The notes: generated by a model not told the origin, from the letters alone. Counted from the first letter of the stretch, positions 1 through 9,234 are shown. The stretch is DNA of 64,000 bases from Streptomyces sp. NBC_01264 (GCF_026340675.1 NZ_JAPEOX010000001.1:868001-932000); one strand, 5' to 3'. Numbers and translations are program-made.

Positions 1-1
1 C

Positions 2-460
2 AACCTGAGCCCCGAACAGCTCGCTCGCGCCGCCGAGACGGGCATCGAGGTGCTCTACACCGGCCTCGCCCACCCGGACATGTACAGCAAGGCGCCGCAA
101 GCGGTGTCCGGGCCCTCCGCGAAGAACTTCCAGCCGGGCGGGGTGCTGGAGCAGTGGTTCCCGCACGATCCCCGCGGGGACGGCGGGGCCCTGATGGGCC
201 ACGACGCGGTCCTCGCGGCGGCGCACGGCATCCAGATGGCCGCCCACTGGCAAGGTCAGGTCACCGGCGACGCCGTGGGCCGGATGTTCCACCAGATGGA
301 CGGCGCCCAGCAGGTGGCCGGGGCCAGCGGGTTCATCTCCTTCCAGAACAACGGCAATCCGCGCAACAAGGCCGTCCCCGTCCTGCAGCTCGACGCCAGG
401 GGCCAGGTGGTGTTCGTGGAGGTGTCCGCGGCGGAGGGCAAACCGCCGCAGCAGCAATGA
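2..460 (+). CDS. C-terminal end of a solute-binding protein (partial)
   Basis: The reading frame is already open at the window edge and ends at a TGA at 458-460, giving about 152 residues of C-terminus. The pattern of short beta strands and helices (VLYTGLAHPDM, AHGIQMAA, GFISFQNNGNPRNKAVPVLQL) resembles the last lobe of type I periplasmic binding proteins of branched-chain amino acid type ABC systems, where a late strand reads roughly 'G.i.Fd..Gn....v.v.ql'. The Gln-rich tail is probably disordered. The N-terminus, any signal or other domains lie outside the window, so the family call is tentative. Confidence 0.55.
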   Translation, partial: NLSPEQLARAAETGIEVLYTGLAHPDMYSKAPQAVSGPSAKNFQPGGVLEQWFPHDPRGDGGALMGHDAVLAAAHGIQMAAHWQGQVTGDAVGRMFHQMDGAQQVAGASGFISFQNNGNPRNKAVPVLQLDARGQVVFVEVSAAEGKPPQQQ

Positions 461-488
461 AGCGGGCCGCGGACGGCCGTGCGGTGGA

Positions 489-845
489 TCAGCCGCGGTA
501 CCGGGCGAGCGGATTCTCGCGGCGGGCGACGTCCGCGGCGGCGCACCACAGGGTGCCGGTCCCGGCTGCCCCGAAGAGGGCCGCGCACATCAGCAGAAGC
601 AGTCCGATCCGGTCCGTCGGATAGGGCATCGCGCCGGAGCCCCAGGCGTCGAGGACCTTCCCCACGAGCGGGATGTTCGCCCGGTCCCCGCGCCACCACA
701 CCCCTGACGGGCAGCCGGCCAGGAACCCTCCGGCCGAGAGCCACGCCCCCGCCCGTACGGCGCGGTCCTGCCGAGCCCGTCGGGCCGCCGCCCCGTGCAC
801 GATCTCCGTGGCCCTGGCCACGACGTCCGCCGCCTCGTCCTCCAT
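489..845 (-). CDS. Small hypothetical membrane protein
   Basis: A 118-residue ORF begins with ATG at 845. The N-terminal third is a charged helix (DVVARATEIVHGAAARRARQ). Two hydrophobic stretches follow: one near residues 30-45 (AGAWLSAGGFLAGC) and a clear one near residues 80-102 (IGLLLLMCAALFGAAGTGTLW). I recognise no family. It runs opposite to the upstream solute-binding gene. Third-position GC is consistent with a real gene, but nothing indicates function. Confidence 0.5.
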   Translation of the reverse strand: MEDEAADVVARATEIVHGAAARRARQDRAVRAGAWLSAGGFLAGCPSGVWWRGDRANIPLVGKVLDAWGSGAMPYPTDRIGLLLLMCAALFGAAGTGTLWCAAADVARRENPLARYRG

Positions 846-1287
846 GAACGTGCCACCCCTCGTCGCCCGTGACGCCCTCAGGGCCCGCCGGGACCGGGAC
901 TCGGAGCCGACGGCCGCCGGCTCCGCTCACGCCCCCGGGAAGGACCGTCCGGCCATGGTCGGACACGAGGCGCTCGCCCGGTAGACGTCGGTCACGACGG
1001 AAACTCCCGCACGGGGAACCGGGACGGCCACCGTGATCGCGGCAGGTACGTGGGGGCGGAACAGTCCGCGGTGGACTGGTTCCGGTCCCTGCACGAGCAC
1101 GCGGTGATCGTCCGTGCGAACGGCCGGGCCGATCCGTGCGGGCGCGCCCCGGGGGGGGCGGTCGAACCGCGGGACGCGTAGACGTCGAAAGTGAACTCGA
1201 CTAGCGTTTCGCGCAGGGCACCGGAGCGTGCCTCACGGCTCGACAACTTCCGTACGCCGCGCGGTCGTTTTGCGAAGGAGTTCCTCC
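846..1287. other. Intergenic region without a convincing gene
   Basis: About 440 bases separate the small membrane protein (reading left) from the lipase (reading right), so both promoters should lie here. A short plus-strand frame around 1050-1180 (containing VDWFRSLHEHAVIVR) looks protein-like but has no start or ribosome binding site and ends at a TAG, so it may be a decayed fragment. I see no terminator hairpin or repeat worth naming. Confidence 0.4.
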
Positions 1288-2535
1288 TTGACGCACGGAC
1301 AGGGCCACCGTCTCCCCCGCAGGCTGTCCCGCTGGGTCCTCGTCGGTGCGATCGGCGCGGCACTGACGCTGTCGGGCTGCACCCGCGGCGGTGACGAGCC
1401 GAGCCCGCGGGGACGTACGGCGTCCACACCGGTACCCGAGGGCGACGCGTTCTACGACCCGCCGCACCCGCTGCCCTCCGGCAAGCCGGGCACGGTGATC
1501 CGCCAACGCCCCTACGCGCCGACGGAGGCGACGCTGACCGCGCCCTCGCACACCTTCCTGGTGATGTACCTGAGCACCGGGACCGACGGCAGACCGGTGG
1601 CCGCGAGCGGGCTGGTGACCGTTCCTCACGGCCCCGCACCCGCCGGCGGGCGGCCCGTCGCCGCCGTGGACCACGGCACCATGGGCATCGGGACGGCGTG
1701 CGCCCCGTCCCGCATCCCGGCCTTCGCCGGTCTCCAGGACGCGAGTCCGGTCGGCAAGCTGCTCGCGCGCGGGTTCGTCGTCGTACAGCCCGACTACATC
1801 GGCCTGGGGGTGACCGGGGTCAGACACCCGTACCTCGACGGGGAGTCCGCCGCGTACGCCACCCTCGACATCGTCCGCGCCGCTCGTTCGATCGACCCGG
1901 GATCGGGCACGACCACGCTCCTCTACGGAGGATCCCAGGGCGGGCACGCCGCGCTGTGGACCGCGCACCACGCCCCCGCGTACGCCTCCGACGTCGACGT
2001 CAAGGGCGTGGTCGCCAACGCGCCGGCGGTCGGGTTCGAGTGGATGCCCGCCCTGTTCGCCCAGCAGGACGGGACGGCCACCGCGTACACCGGGATCCTG
2101 CTACTGCTCATCAACGGGGCCGCGGCGGGCGACCCGGCGGTCCGGCCCGCCGAACTCCTCACCCCCGCGGGCCTCGCCGCCGCGGAGCGCGTCTGGACGC
2201 AGCCCTGCATGGCCGCCGACCCCCAGCTCCCGCCCGCCTCGGACATCCTGCGGCCCGGCGCCGATCTGGCACCGCTCGACGCCGCCCTCAAGAGGAGCGC
2301 CACCGGTGAGGTCGACATCAAGGTCCCGGTGCTGTTGCCGCAGGGCGGGAACGACGTGCTGAGCAACCTCAACCAGACGCTCGCCCGGGAGCTGTGCGAC
2401 AAGGGCGTGGACCTGGAGTTCGCGTACTACCCCGACCAGGGCCACACGATCGACGACGGTCCGCTGGACGATGCCATCGCCTGGATGGACGCCCGGCGCC
2501 TCGGCACTCCGCAGGCCCCGAGCTGCCGTTTCTGA
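1288..2535 (+). CDS. Secreted lipoprotein lipase-like alpha/beta hydrolase (LIP family)
   Basis: I place the start at the TTG at 1288, seven bases after a GAAGGAG ribosome binding site (1274-1280); an in-frame GTG at 1228 lacks one. The 415-residue product opens with basic residues, a hydrophobic segment and a lipobox (LSGC), so it should be exported and lipid-anchored. The nucleophile elbow is GGSQGG near residue 215. A late Asp (GGNDVL) and His (DQGHTID) complete a plausible Ser-Asp-His triad. Length and order fit the secretory lipase family (PF03583), whose members hydrolyse acyl esters. It precedes the rodlin gene in the same direction with a 121-base gap, so co-transcription is possible but not evident. 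Confidence 0.8.
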   Translation: MTHGQGHRLPRRLSRWVLVGAIGAALTLSGCTRGGDEPSPRGRTASTPVPEGDAFYDPPHPLPSGKPGTVIRQRPYAPTEATLTAPSHTFLVMYLSTGTDGRPVAASGLVTVPHGPAPAGGRPVAAVDHGTMGIGTACAPSRIPAFAGLQDASPVGKLLARGFVVVQPDYIGLGVTGVRHPYLDGESAAYATLDIVRAARSIDPGSGTTTLLYGGSQGGHAALWTAHHAPAYASDVDVKGVVANAPAVGFEWMPALFAQQDGTATAYTGILLLLINGAAAGDPAVRPAELLTPAGLAAAERVWTQPCMAADPQLPPASDILRPGADLAPLDAALKRSATGEVDIKVPVLLPQGGNDVLSNLNQTLARELCDKGVDLEFAYYPDQGHTIDDGPLDDAIAWMDARRLGTPQAPSCRF

Positions 2536-2656
2536 GCGGATCCGTCCTGCAAACGGGTGAGTTAGCGCCACGTGTGCCCCGCTCAGGCGTTGCCAGAGCG
2601 AACCACCCGACGGGCTCCGACCCGCTCCGACCGCTCCAGCGAAGGATTGCCAGCTC

Positions 2657-3070
2657 ATGCTGAAGAAGATGATGGTCACCGCTGTCACCACTGCTGCCGC
2701 CATCGGCGCCGGCGCCGCCATGGCCGCTCCGGCCATGGCCATCGGCAACGACAACGGGATCAACACCGTCAACGGCAACGGTGCCGTGCAGGCCTACGGC
2801 AACCAGAAGACCCAGGGCGACAAGAGCCCGCAGCTCTCGGTGATCCAGGGCACGGCGAACAAGCCCTGCATCGGCCTGCCGGTCAAGGTCAACGCGCAGT
2901 CGCTCGTCGCCATCCTCGCGAACGTGGGCGTCCAGGACGTCAACGTCCTGTCCAACCCGCAGAACCAGCAGTGCACCGAGAACTCCACCCAGGCCAAGGG
3001 CGACGAGGCGCTCTCCCACATCCTGGACAACATCCCGCTCCTCTCGGGCAACGTCTCGAACGGAAGCTGA
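2657..3070 (+). CDS. rdlA: Rodlin, aerial hypha surface protein
   Basis: The 137-residue protein has a Sec signal peptide (MLKKMMVTAVTTAAAIGAG... cleaved near AMA), then a Gly/Asn-rich segment (GNDNGINTVNGNGAVQAYGN). The conserved rodlin core follows, including NKPC, KVNAQSL, NPQNQQCTENSTQAKGDE and a terminal LSHIL segment. Two Cys residues are present as in Streptomyces rodlins. Rodlins assemble with chaplins into the rodlet layer of aerial hyphae and spores. A GAAGGA site lies about 11 bases before the ATG, and a strong hairpin follows the stop. Only one rodlin is present here, whereas S. coelicolor carries an rdlA/rdlB pair; the symbol reflects family, not proven orthology. Confidence 0.92.
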   Translation: MLKKMMVTAVTTAAAIGAGAAMAAPAMAIGNDNGINTVNGNGAVQAYGNQKTQGDKSPQLSVIQGTANKPCIGLPVKVNAQSLVAILANVGVQDVNVLSNPQNQQCTENSTQAKGDEALSHILDNIPLLSGNVSNGS

Positions 3071-3076
3071 CGCCCG

Positions 3077-3113
3077 GGTGCTCCGCGGCCGCGGTCCCCG
3101 GCCGCGGAGCACC
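3077..3113. terminator. Bidirectional hairpin terminator
   Basis: A perfect 15-bp stem (arms 3077-3091 and 3099-3113, GGTGCTCCGCGGCCG and its complement) with a 7-base loop lies between the convergent rodlin and acetyltransferase genes. There is no T tract, as is usual for streptomycete terminators. Confidence 0.8.
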
Positions 3114-3121
3114 GGCCCGGA

Positions 3122-3580
3122 TCAGTTGCCCGGTGCCATGTCGTAGGTGACCCACATCGTACGAGCGGCCACTTGGTCGTACTTGGCCCGGGCGCGGTGG
3201 TTGTCGTCGGCCGTGATCCAGCGGACCACGCTCCAGCCGCGTTCGGCGGCGATCTCCCGCAAGGCCGCGAGCAGCCGGTCGGCGGCGCCGGAGCCGCGGT
3301 GGGCGGGGTCGACGAACAGGTCGTCCAGGTACCCGCCGGTGGTGGCCGACAGGGGACGGGCGAAGGGCCGGTAGTGCGCCAGGCCGAGAAGACGGCCTTG
3401 CGCGTCCTCGGCGACGAGGCCGCTCTCCTCGTGGGCGGGGTCGTGCAGCCACCCCCACACGCGTTCCGCGGCCTCCTCGGTCTGCTCGACGCGGTAGAAG
3501 TCGGCGTAGCCGCGGTACAGGGCGCGCCACTGCGGGAAGTCCGCCGAGCGGACTTCCCGGACGGTGATGGTGGTCGGCAT
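3122..3580 (-). CDS. GNAT family N-acetyltransferase
   Basis: The protein (about 152 residues from ATG at 3580; the frame also opens at 3625) has the GNAT fold signature. After an N-terminal TITVREVRSADFPQW strand-helix comes a central strand with YLDDLFVDPAHRGSGAADRLL, where the R/G-x-x-G/A segment binds the acetyl-CoA pyrophosphate. A conserved late region (GWSVVRWITADDN.RARAKYD) completes the fold. The substrate cannot be told from sequence. It converges on the rodlin gene across the 3077-3113 terminator. Confidence 0.85.
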   Translation of the reverse strand: MPTTITVREVRSADFPQWRALYRGYADFYRVEQTEEAAERVWGWLHDPAHEESGLVAEDAQGRLLGLAHYRPFARPLSATTGGYLDDLFVDPAHRGSGAADRLLAALREIAAERGWSVVRWITADDNHRARAKYDQVAARTMWVTYDMAPGN

Positions 3581-3697
3581 GATGCGCACTTTCGTCGTCG
3601 GGAAGGGTCCTCGACGAGGGATCATGCCCGGTCCGCCGGATCCACGGCATCGCCGGAATGTCGAACCCCGTGCTCGTCCGACGACGCGGCGTCCACC

Positions 3698-4984
3698 TCA
3701 GAGGCCCGCCGCGCCCTCCTTCTTCAGGACTCCCCGGGCGGTGCCGCGCAGGGCGTGGGCCGTGTCGATCGCGGCGACCCTCGCGCGGTGCGCGGCTTCC
3801 CGGACGGGGCCGAGCGAGCGCCGGCCGGGGCCGCGCCGCAGCAGTTCGCCGTAGAGGTCCAGATGCCGCTGCGCGACGTACGCCGGATCGAAGCGGGCCG
3901 AGTTCCTCAGCGCCGCTCCGCCCATGCGCCGGCGCAGCTCCTCGTCCGCCACCAGTTCCAGCAGGGCGGCGGCGACGGCTTCGGTGTCACCGGGGCGGAC
4001 GAGGCGCCCGTCGACCTCGTCCTCGATGATCTCGCGCGGTCCCACCGGGCAGTCCGTGGAGACGACGGGCAGGCCGCAGCGCATCGCCTCGACGATGGTC
4101 ATGCCGAACGACTCCCGGTCCGACGTGGACGCGGCGATGGACGCCTTGGCCCATTCCGGCTCCAACGGGTCGGCGTTGCCCATGAGATGGGCGCTGCCGC
4201 TCAGGCCGAGCTCCTCGATCAGCGCGGACAGGCCGGCCTTCTCGTTGCCGGTGGCGTCGCCGCTGCCGAAGATGCGCAGCTTCCAGTCCGGGTGGTCGGC
4301 GGCGACCCGCGCGAAGGCCCGTACGAGCAGGTCGTACCGCTTCGCCGGAGTGAGCCGACCCGCCGCCACGATGACTTTCCCGGTACCGTCGGCCGGTGCG
4401 ACGGAGGCGGCGGGAACGCCGTTCGGTATGGCCTCCACCCTCATCGAGGACGGACCGAACCGGCGGTGGGCCCGCGCGTCGGCCTCGGTGACGGTGGTCA
4501 GCGCGTCCAAGAGCGGATAGCGGTGGCGTATCTCGTGGCGGACGCGGAAGCCGTGGTGCGAGAGCGTGAGGTGTTCCTGTCCGACGCGGACGGCGGCGCG
4601 CCCGGCCTGCCGGGCGATGTGCACGTTCAGGCCCGGCCTGGTCCCCACGACCACCTCGGCGTCGAGCGCCGACAGGTACCGGCCGACGCGCTCGTCGGTG
4701 AGCCGGCTGTACTGCCGGTGCCGGCCGTCCGCGCGGGGGAAGACCCTGGCGGGCCGTGCGTGGCGCGGGTCCTCGCCGTCGTGGTGCGGGGAGCCCGGGC
4801 GCAGATCGACCAGAGGGGTCAGGACCACCCCGGGAGGCGCGCCCATGGTCGGCACGTCACGGTGACGCAGGACCGAGACGATCTCCACGTCGTGGTGTTC
4901 CGCGAGCGTCGCGGCGAGGTTGAAGGTCGACCTGATCGTCCCTCCGATGCCGTAGGCGTTGTGGAGCAGGAAGGAAATGCGCAT
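3698..4984 (-). CDS. Glycosyltransferase, GT4-type (GT-B fold)
   Basis: The 428-residue protein starts MRISFLLHNAYGIGGTIRS, the Gly-rich N-terminal loop typical of GT-B enzymes. It has the C-terminal sugar-nucleotide site: IVAAGRLTPAKRYDLL (start of the second Rossmann domain), then ESFGMTIVEAMRCGLPVVSTDCPVGPREII, which carries the EX7E motif. No signal peptide or membrane segment is seen, so it should act at the cytoplasmic face. Donor and acceptor are unknown. It is divergent from the response regulator at 5106, with about 120 bases between. Confidence 0.85.
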   Translation of the reverse strand: MRISFLLHNAYGIGGTIRSTFNLAATLAEHHDVEIVSVLRHRDVPTMGAPPGVVLTPLVDLRPGSPHHDGEDPRHARPARVFPRADGRHRQYSRLTDERVGRYLSALDAEVVVGTRPGLNVHIARQAGRAAVRVGQEHLTLSHHGFRVRHEIRHRYPLLDALTTVTEADARAHRRFGPSSMRVEAIPNGVPAASVAPADGTGKVIVAAGRLTPAKRYDLLVRAFARVAADHPDWKLRIFGSGDATGNEKAGLSALIEELGLSGSAHLMGNADPLEPEWAKASIAASTSDRESFGMTIVEAMRCGLPVVSTDCPVGPREIIEDEVDGRLVRPGDTEAVAAALLELVADEELRRRMGGAALRNSARFDPAYVAQRHLDLYGELLRRGPGRRSLGPVREAAHRARVAAIDTAHALRGTARGVLKKEGAAGL

Positions 4985-5105
4985 GCGGCACCGGTCCCTT
5001 CGGCGGCGGAGGCAGGATCGTTCCCCACTGTGCGCAGTTCATGCTTAACCGTTCCTGAAGGCCTGGTCGCAGGGGGCCGGAGGTCTCGGGTGGCATGCTG
5101 ACATC

Positions 5106-5798
5106 GTGGACATTCTGCTGGTGGAGGACGATCCGCTGATCGCGGGCGCGGTGCGCGAGGGTCTGAGGGGCGAGGGGTACACGGTCACCCTGGTGTCCGA
5201 CGGCCTGGCCGCGGTGCAGCTCGGGGCCACGGGCGAGTTCGCGGCGATCGTGCTGGACGTCATGCTGCCTTCGCTGGACGGGTTCGCCGTGTGCGGACGG
5301 CTCAGGGCCCTGGGTGTCGACACCCCGGTGCTGATGCTGACCGCCAGGGACGGGGAGCTCGATCAGGCCCACGGCCTGGACATCGGGGCGGACGACTACC
5401 TGACGAAACCGTTCTCCCTGCTCGTCCTGACGGCGCACCTGCGCGCGCTGATCCGCCGCAGCGCCCGGGAGACCGCGGGCTCCGGGGAGCCGGAGGTGCT
5501 GCGGGCCGGCGACCTGTGGCTCGACCCGCAGGCGCGTACGTGCGGGCGCGGGAGCGAACGCATCGAGGTGACGGGCCAGGAGTTCGCGGTACTGGAATGC
5601 CTGATGCGCGAGCCGGGCCGGGTGCTGTCGAAGGAGACCATCCTCGGCGAGGCCTGGGACATCGCCTACCGGGGTTCGGCGAGCATCGTGGAGGTCTACG
5701 TCAGCCTCCTGCGCCGCAAGATCGACCAGCCCTACGGCACCCGGAGCATCGTGACCGTCAGGGGACACGGCTACCGGCTGGACGACGCACATGCCTGA
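5106..5798 (+). CDS. OmpR/PhoB-family response regulator
   Basis: The 230-residue protein starts with GTG at 5106. The receiver domain (1-115) has the acidic pair in LLVEDDPL, the phospho-acceptor Asp in IVLDVMLP near residue 51, the Thr of MLTARDG and the Lys of LTKPFS. The winged-helix DNA-binding domain (135-228) has the usual EFAVLECLMREPGRVLSKE and SIVEVYVSLLRRKID...VRGHGYRL. Its stop overlaps the start of the kinase gene by eight bases, so the two are translationally coupled. The signal sensed is unknown. Confidence 0.95.
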   Translation: MDILLVEDDPLIAGAVREGLRGEGYTVTLVSDGLAAVQLGATGEFAAIVLDVMLPSLDGFAVCGRLRALGVDTPVLMLTARDGELDQAHGLDIGADDYLTKPFSLLVLTAHLRALIRRSARETAGSGEPEVLRAGDLWLDPQARTCGRGSERIEVTGQEFAVLECLMREPGRVLSKETILGEAWDIAYRGSASIVEVYVSLLRRKIDQPYGTRSIVTVRGHGYRLDDAHA

Positions 5799-7317
5799 GG
5801 CCGCTGCCGCTGCCCGCAACCCCGCCCGGGTGTCCGCGTGGTGGCTGCGGCTGTCCACCCGGACCCGTACGGCGCTTGCCGCGGGTACGGCCGCCCTGGT
5901 CCTCTCCGGCGCCGGCGCCTGGTGGCTGCACCACCACGTGTACGCCACCGAGATGGAGGCGACGCGGGGCCGCGCCCTGGGGCAGTCCCGCGCCACCGCC
6001 CTGGAGTTCGCCGGTGTCCAGGCCAGGGACCGGGAGGCCACCACCGACATCCTCGCCGCGTCGCCGGTCCTGGTCATCGGCCCGGACGGCCCCTTCGATT
6101 CCTGGCTCCCCCGGGCGTTCCCCGAGGCCGTGAAGGAACTCCCGGCCGCGCCCGCGGCGGCGCGGCCCGGGTGGGCGACCGTCCAGTCGGTCCGCTTCGG
6201 CGACCCGGCCCCCTCCTGCCGGAAGAACCCCTCCCGCACCTCGACCGGGGAGCCCGTCCCCGGCTGCCTCACCCAGGCGGCGGAGCTGGCGGGGCAGACC
6301 GTCGACATGGCCGGCACCAGCATCGAGGTCCGCTCCCCCGCCGCCCCCAGTCCGTCTGCGCCACCCGCCGGGCGCTACACCGTCTACGTCGCCGTCACCC
6401 GGTCCGAGGCGGTCCGGTCCGCCGACGCGCTCGTCCCGGCCCTGGGCTTCGCGGTCCCGCTGGCGGCCCTGCTCGTCGCCCTCTCCGCCTGGGTGGCGAC
6501 CACCCGCGCCCTGCGGCCGGTCGAGGCCATCCGTACCCGCCTCGCCACCGTCGACCAGCCTGGCTCCGGCACACGGGTTCCCGTACCCGCGGCCGAGGAC
6601 GAGATCACCCGGCTCGCCCGCACGACCAACCGGACCCTCGACGTCCTCGACGCCCATGCCCGCCGCCAACGCCGGTTCATCGCCGACGCCGCCCACGAAC
6701 TGCGCAGCCCGGTCACGGGCCTGCGCACCGTCCTCGAGGTGGCCGTGGCCCATCCCGGGCGGACCGACCCCTTGAGCGACGCCCTCGAGGCCACGACGAG
6801 ACTGCAGTACCTCGTCGACGACCTGCTGACCCTCGCCCGGCTGGACAACGCCTCCGAAGCGATGCCGGACCAGCCGGTGGTGGACTTCACCGCGCTCGTC
6901 CGGGACCTCCTCATCGAACTCCCCCACACCCGGCCCGGGGCCACCGCGGAGCTCGTCCTCGATGCCCCCGAGGAGCCCGTCACCCTGCACGGCGATCGGG
7001 ACCAGCTGCGGCGCCTGCTGCGCAACCTCCTCGACAACGCGGCCCGGCACGCCGACACCCGGATCACGGTCACGCTCGCCGCACCGCCCGGATGGGTGGA
7101 GTGCACCGTCCACAACGACGGCGCCCCGATCCCCGCACCGGACCGCGAACGCGTCTTCGACCGCTTCACCCGCCTCGACGAGGCCCGCGCCCGTGACACC
7201 GGCGGCAGCGGGCTCGGTCTCGCCATCGCCCGGGACCTCGCCCGCTACCACCGGGGAACGCTCGGCGTCGCCCCGGGCGGCGAAGGAACGGCGTTCCTCC
7301 TGCGGCTGCCCCGGTAG
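5791..7317 (+). CDS. Membrane sensor histidine kinase
   Basis: This 508-residue kinase pairs with the upstream regulator. A first membrane segment lies near residues 27-47, an extracytoplasmic domain of about 165 residues carries two Cys (SCRKN, GCLTQ), and a second membrane segment lies near 213-237. A HAMP-like linker follows, then the HisKA phospho-acceptor box (RRFIADAAHELRSPVTGLRT, His near 302). The HATPase domain has N-box LLRNLLDNAARHAD and G-boxes DTGGSGLGLAIA. All catalytic boxes are present. It converges with the deacetylase at 7327 with only nine bases between the genes. Confidence 0.94.
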   Translation: MPEAAAAARNPARVSAWWLRLSTRTRTALAAGTAALVLSGAGAWWLHHHVYATEMEATRGRALGQSRATALEFAGVQARDREATTDILAASPVLVIGPDGPFDSWLPRAFPEAVKELPAAPAAARPGWATVQSVRFGDPAPSCRKNPSRTSTGEPVPGCLTQAAELAGQTVDMAGTSIEVRSPAAPSPSAPPAGRYTVYVAVTRSEAVRSADALVPALGFAVPLAALLVALSAWVATTRALRPVEAIRTRLATVDQPGSGTRVPVPAAEDEITRLARTTNRTLDVLDAHARRQRRFIADAAHELRSPVTGLRTVLEVAVAHPGRTDPLSDALEATTRLQYLVDDLLTLARLDNASEAMPDQPVVDFTALVRDLLIELPHTRPGATAELVLDAPEEPVTLHGDRDQLRRLLRNLLDNAARHADTRITVTLAAPPGWVECTVHNDGAPIPAPDRERVFDRFTRLDEARARDTGGSGLGLAIARDLARYHRGTLGVAPGGEGTAFLLRLPR

Positions 7318-7326
7318 GGGCGCGGG

Positions 7327-8172
7327 TCACGGCCGGTAGACCTTGCCGGGTACGGGGTGGGCCGGCGAGAGGAGTTCGGAGACGGTCACGAAGGTGTACC
7401 CGCGGTCGTGGAGTTCACCGACGATCGTCGGGACGGCGGGAATGGTGCCGGCGTACCGCTCGTGGAGCAGGATGATCCCGTCCCGCTTCGTCTGGTCGAG
7501 GACGCGCTTCACGATGAGTGCGGTGTCGGTGGTCGCGTAGTCCTTCGCGGTGACGCTCCACAGGACCTGCGCGAGTCCGAGCTCCTTCATCACCTTCGAC
7601 ACCCTGTCGTCGGTGGCGCCGCCCGGGGGCCGCATGAGCGTGGGCGCGTGGCCCGTCGCCTTCTCTATGTCCCGCTGGACCGGCTCCATCTCGGCCCGTA
7701 TCGCGTCATCGCTGAGCTCGGTCAGGTCCTCGTGCGACCAGGTGTGGTTGGCGATTTCGTGCCCCTCGGCGGCCATGCGGCGCACGGTGTCGGGATAGGT
7801 GTCGGTGTGCCCCTTCCCCTGGAGGAAGAACGTGGCCCGGATCTTCTCCCGCTTCAGGAAGTCGAGCAGGCGCGGGGTCGGTTCGCTCGGGCCGCCGTCG
7901 AAGGTGAGGGCCACGCACTTGGCGACGGTGCAGTCCACGGGTCCGGAGGCGGGCTTGCCGGCGGAGTGAGCCGCCGCGGCGCGGACGGTGGCCGGTGCGA
8001 CGACCCCGTTGAGGGAGGAGCAGGCGGTGAGCGTGGTCAGCGCCAGCACGGCCGCCACGGTACCGGCGCGCCGGCAGGACGAGAAGGAGGCGCCGCACGC
8101 ACGGCGCTTCAAGGAGCGAATCATGAGGGGAGGTCCAGGATCGGTCGGAGGGCACGGGGGACGAGCGTGCAC
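7327..8172 (-). CDS. Polysaccharide deacetylase-like lipoprotein
   Basis: From GTG at 8172, preceded by AAGGACGG, the protein has 281 residues; an internal ATG at 8124 would give a more conventional signal peptide but has no clear ribosome binding site. A hydrophobic segment ends in the lipobox LTAC, so it should be a lipoprotein. The NodB domain shows the HxxxH metal site (HEIANHTWSH), RPPGG and a late LLHERY. The first motif reads TFDGGPSE rather than TFDDGP, so the Asp that normally ligands the metal is Gly. Related streptomycete proteins can carry TFDAGP here, so activity is uncertain. It probably acts on peptidoglycan or another wall glycan. Confidence 0.85.
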   Translation of the reverse strand: MHARPPCPPTDPGPPLMIRSLKRRACGASFSSCRRAGTVAAVLALTTLTACSSLNGVVAPATVRAAAAHSAGKPASGPVDCTVAKCVALTFDGGPSEPTPRLLDFLKREKIRATFFLQGKGHTDTYPDTVRRMAAEGHEIANHTWSHEDLTELSDDAIRAEMEPVQRDIEKATGHAPTLMRPPGGATDDRVSKVMKELGLAQVLWSVTAKDYATTDTALIVKRVLDQTKRDGIILLHERYAGTIPAVPTIVGELHDRGYTFVTVSELLSPAHPVPGKVYRP

Positions 8173-8286
8173 AGACCGTCCTTAATGGACCCTGAAGGCC
8201 ACCGTCCCGCGGCTCGTGCCCGCCGGCAGGTCCCGCCCGCGAAAAATCACTGTCCGATCACCGGATCATGGTGATAGACATCCGCC

Positions 8287-9087
8287 GTGGAAAAGAATCT
8301 TGAGTTCGCTGACCTGCTGCGCCTGATCGACGAACGGTCGACCGCCTTCCGCACCGAGGTCGCCGCCGCGCCCAGTCTCGACGCGCAGGTGCCGACCTGC
8401 CCCGGATGGACGCTGTTCGATCTGGTGAAGCACCTGGGCGGGGGAGACCGTTTCTGGGCCGCCATAGTCGGCGCGGGGCCTGCCGACGGCCCCCCGGCCG
8501 AGGCCGTCGCCGCGCGCGCCGCTCTGGAAGTGCCGCGGGAGCGCGAGGCCCTGCTGGCCTGGCTGGCCGATTCGACGCAGGTTCTGCTGAGCGCCCTGCG
8601 CGAGGCAGGGCCGGAGAGCGGTTGCTGGACCTGGTGGCCCGCGTCGCAGACACCGTCGACCTCCGGCGGTGCCGCCCGGCACCGGGTCCAGGAGTCCGCG
8701 ATGCACACGTACGACGTCCAGCGCATCGGGGGCGCCCCGCAGCCGCTGCCGCTCGAGGTGGCGCTCGACGGTGTGGAGGAGTTCCTGTTCACCGTCTGCG
8801 CGACGCCGAGTGCCTGGCCGCACAAGCCCACGGCCTTCGACTTCCACGCCGCCGAGGGCCGCTCCTGGCGCCTCACCGTCGACGGCGACGGCGCACGCAT
8901 CACCCGCGTCCCCTCGCCCGCTGCCGCGGCCGGCGAGGACTCTGACGCGGCCGGCGCCTCCGTCCACGGCACGGCCAGTGAGTTGGTCATCTACCTGTAC
9001 GACCGCATCCCGGCCGACTCCTTGCGCGTTGACGGAGACGCGGGGCTGCTCGACCTGCTCCGCGCCTGGGAGCCGGAGGAGAAGTAG
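8287..9087 (+). CDS. Maleylpyruvate isomerase (MDMPI/DinB-like) family protein
   Basis: The 266-residue protein has the N-terminal helical bundle of mycothiol-dependent maleylpyruvate isomerase-type proteins. The signature is LDAQVPTCPGWTLFDLVKHLGGGDRFW (residues 38-63), with a second helix His in AARHRVQESAMHTYDVQR, which together form the usual metal/His site. A C-terminal SCP2-like domain follows (WRLTVDGDGARI..., DRIPADSLRVDGD). Most members are of unknown function. The start is a GTG without an obvious ribosome binding site, shortly after GATAGACA, so a very short leader is possible. Confidence 0.8.
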   Translation: MEKNLEFADLLRLIDERSTAFRTEVAAAPSLDAQVPTCPGWTLFDLVKHLGGGDRFWAAIVGAGPADGPPAEAVAARAALEVPREREALLAWLADSTQVLLSALREAGPESGCWTWWPASQTPSTSGGAARHRVQESAMHTYDVQRIGGAPQPLPLEVALDGVEEFLFTVCATPSAWPHKPTAFDFHAAEGRSWRLTVDGDGARITRVPSPAAAAGEDSDAAGASVHGTASELVIYLYDRIPADSLRVDGDAGLLDLLRAWEPEEK

Positions 9088-9234
9088 GAAGAAGCGGGGG
9101 CGGTTGGCCGCGACTCGAGCCCGGCAGGACACGACTCCGCGCCGGGTTCGCCGGTCGCGGCCCCGCCCGGACCGGAGTTCCGTGCCGGGGAAAAGGCCGA
9201 GCGGCCGGTTCGCGTGCTGCGGCATGATGACGGC

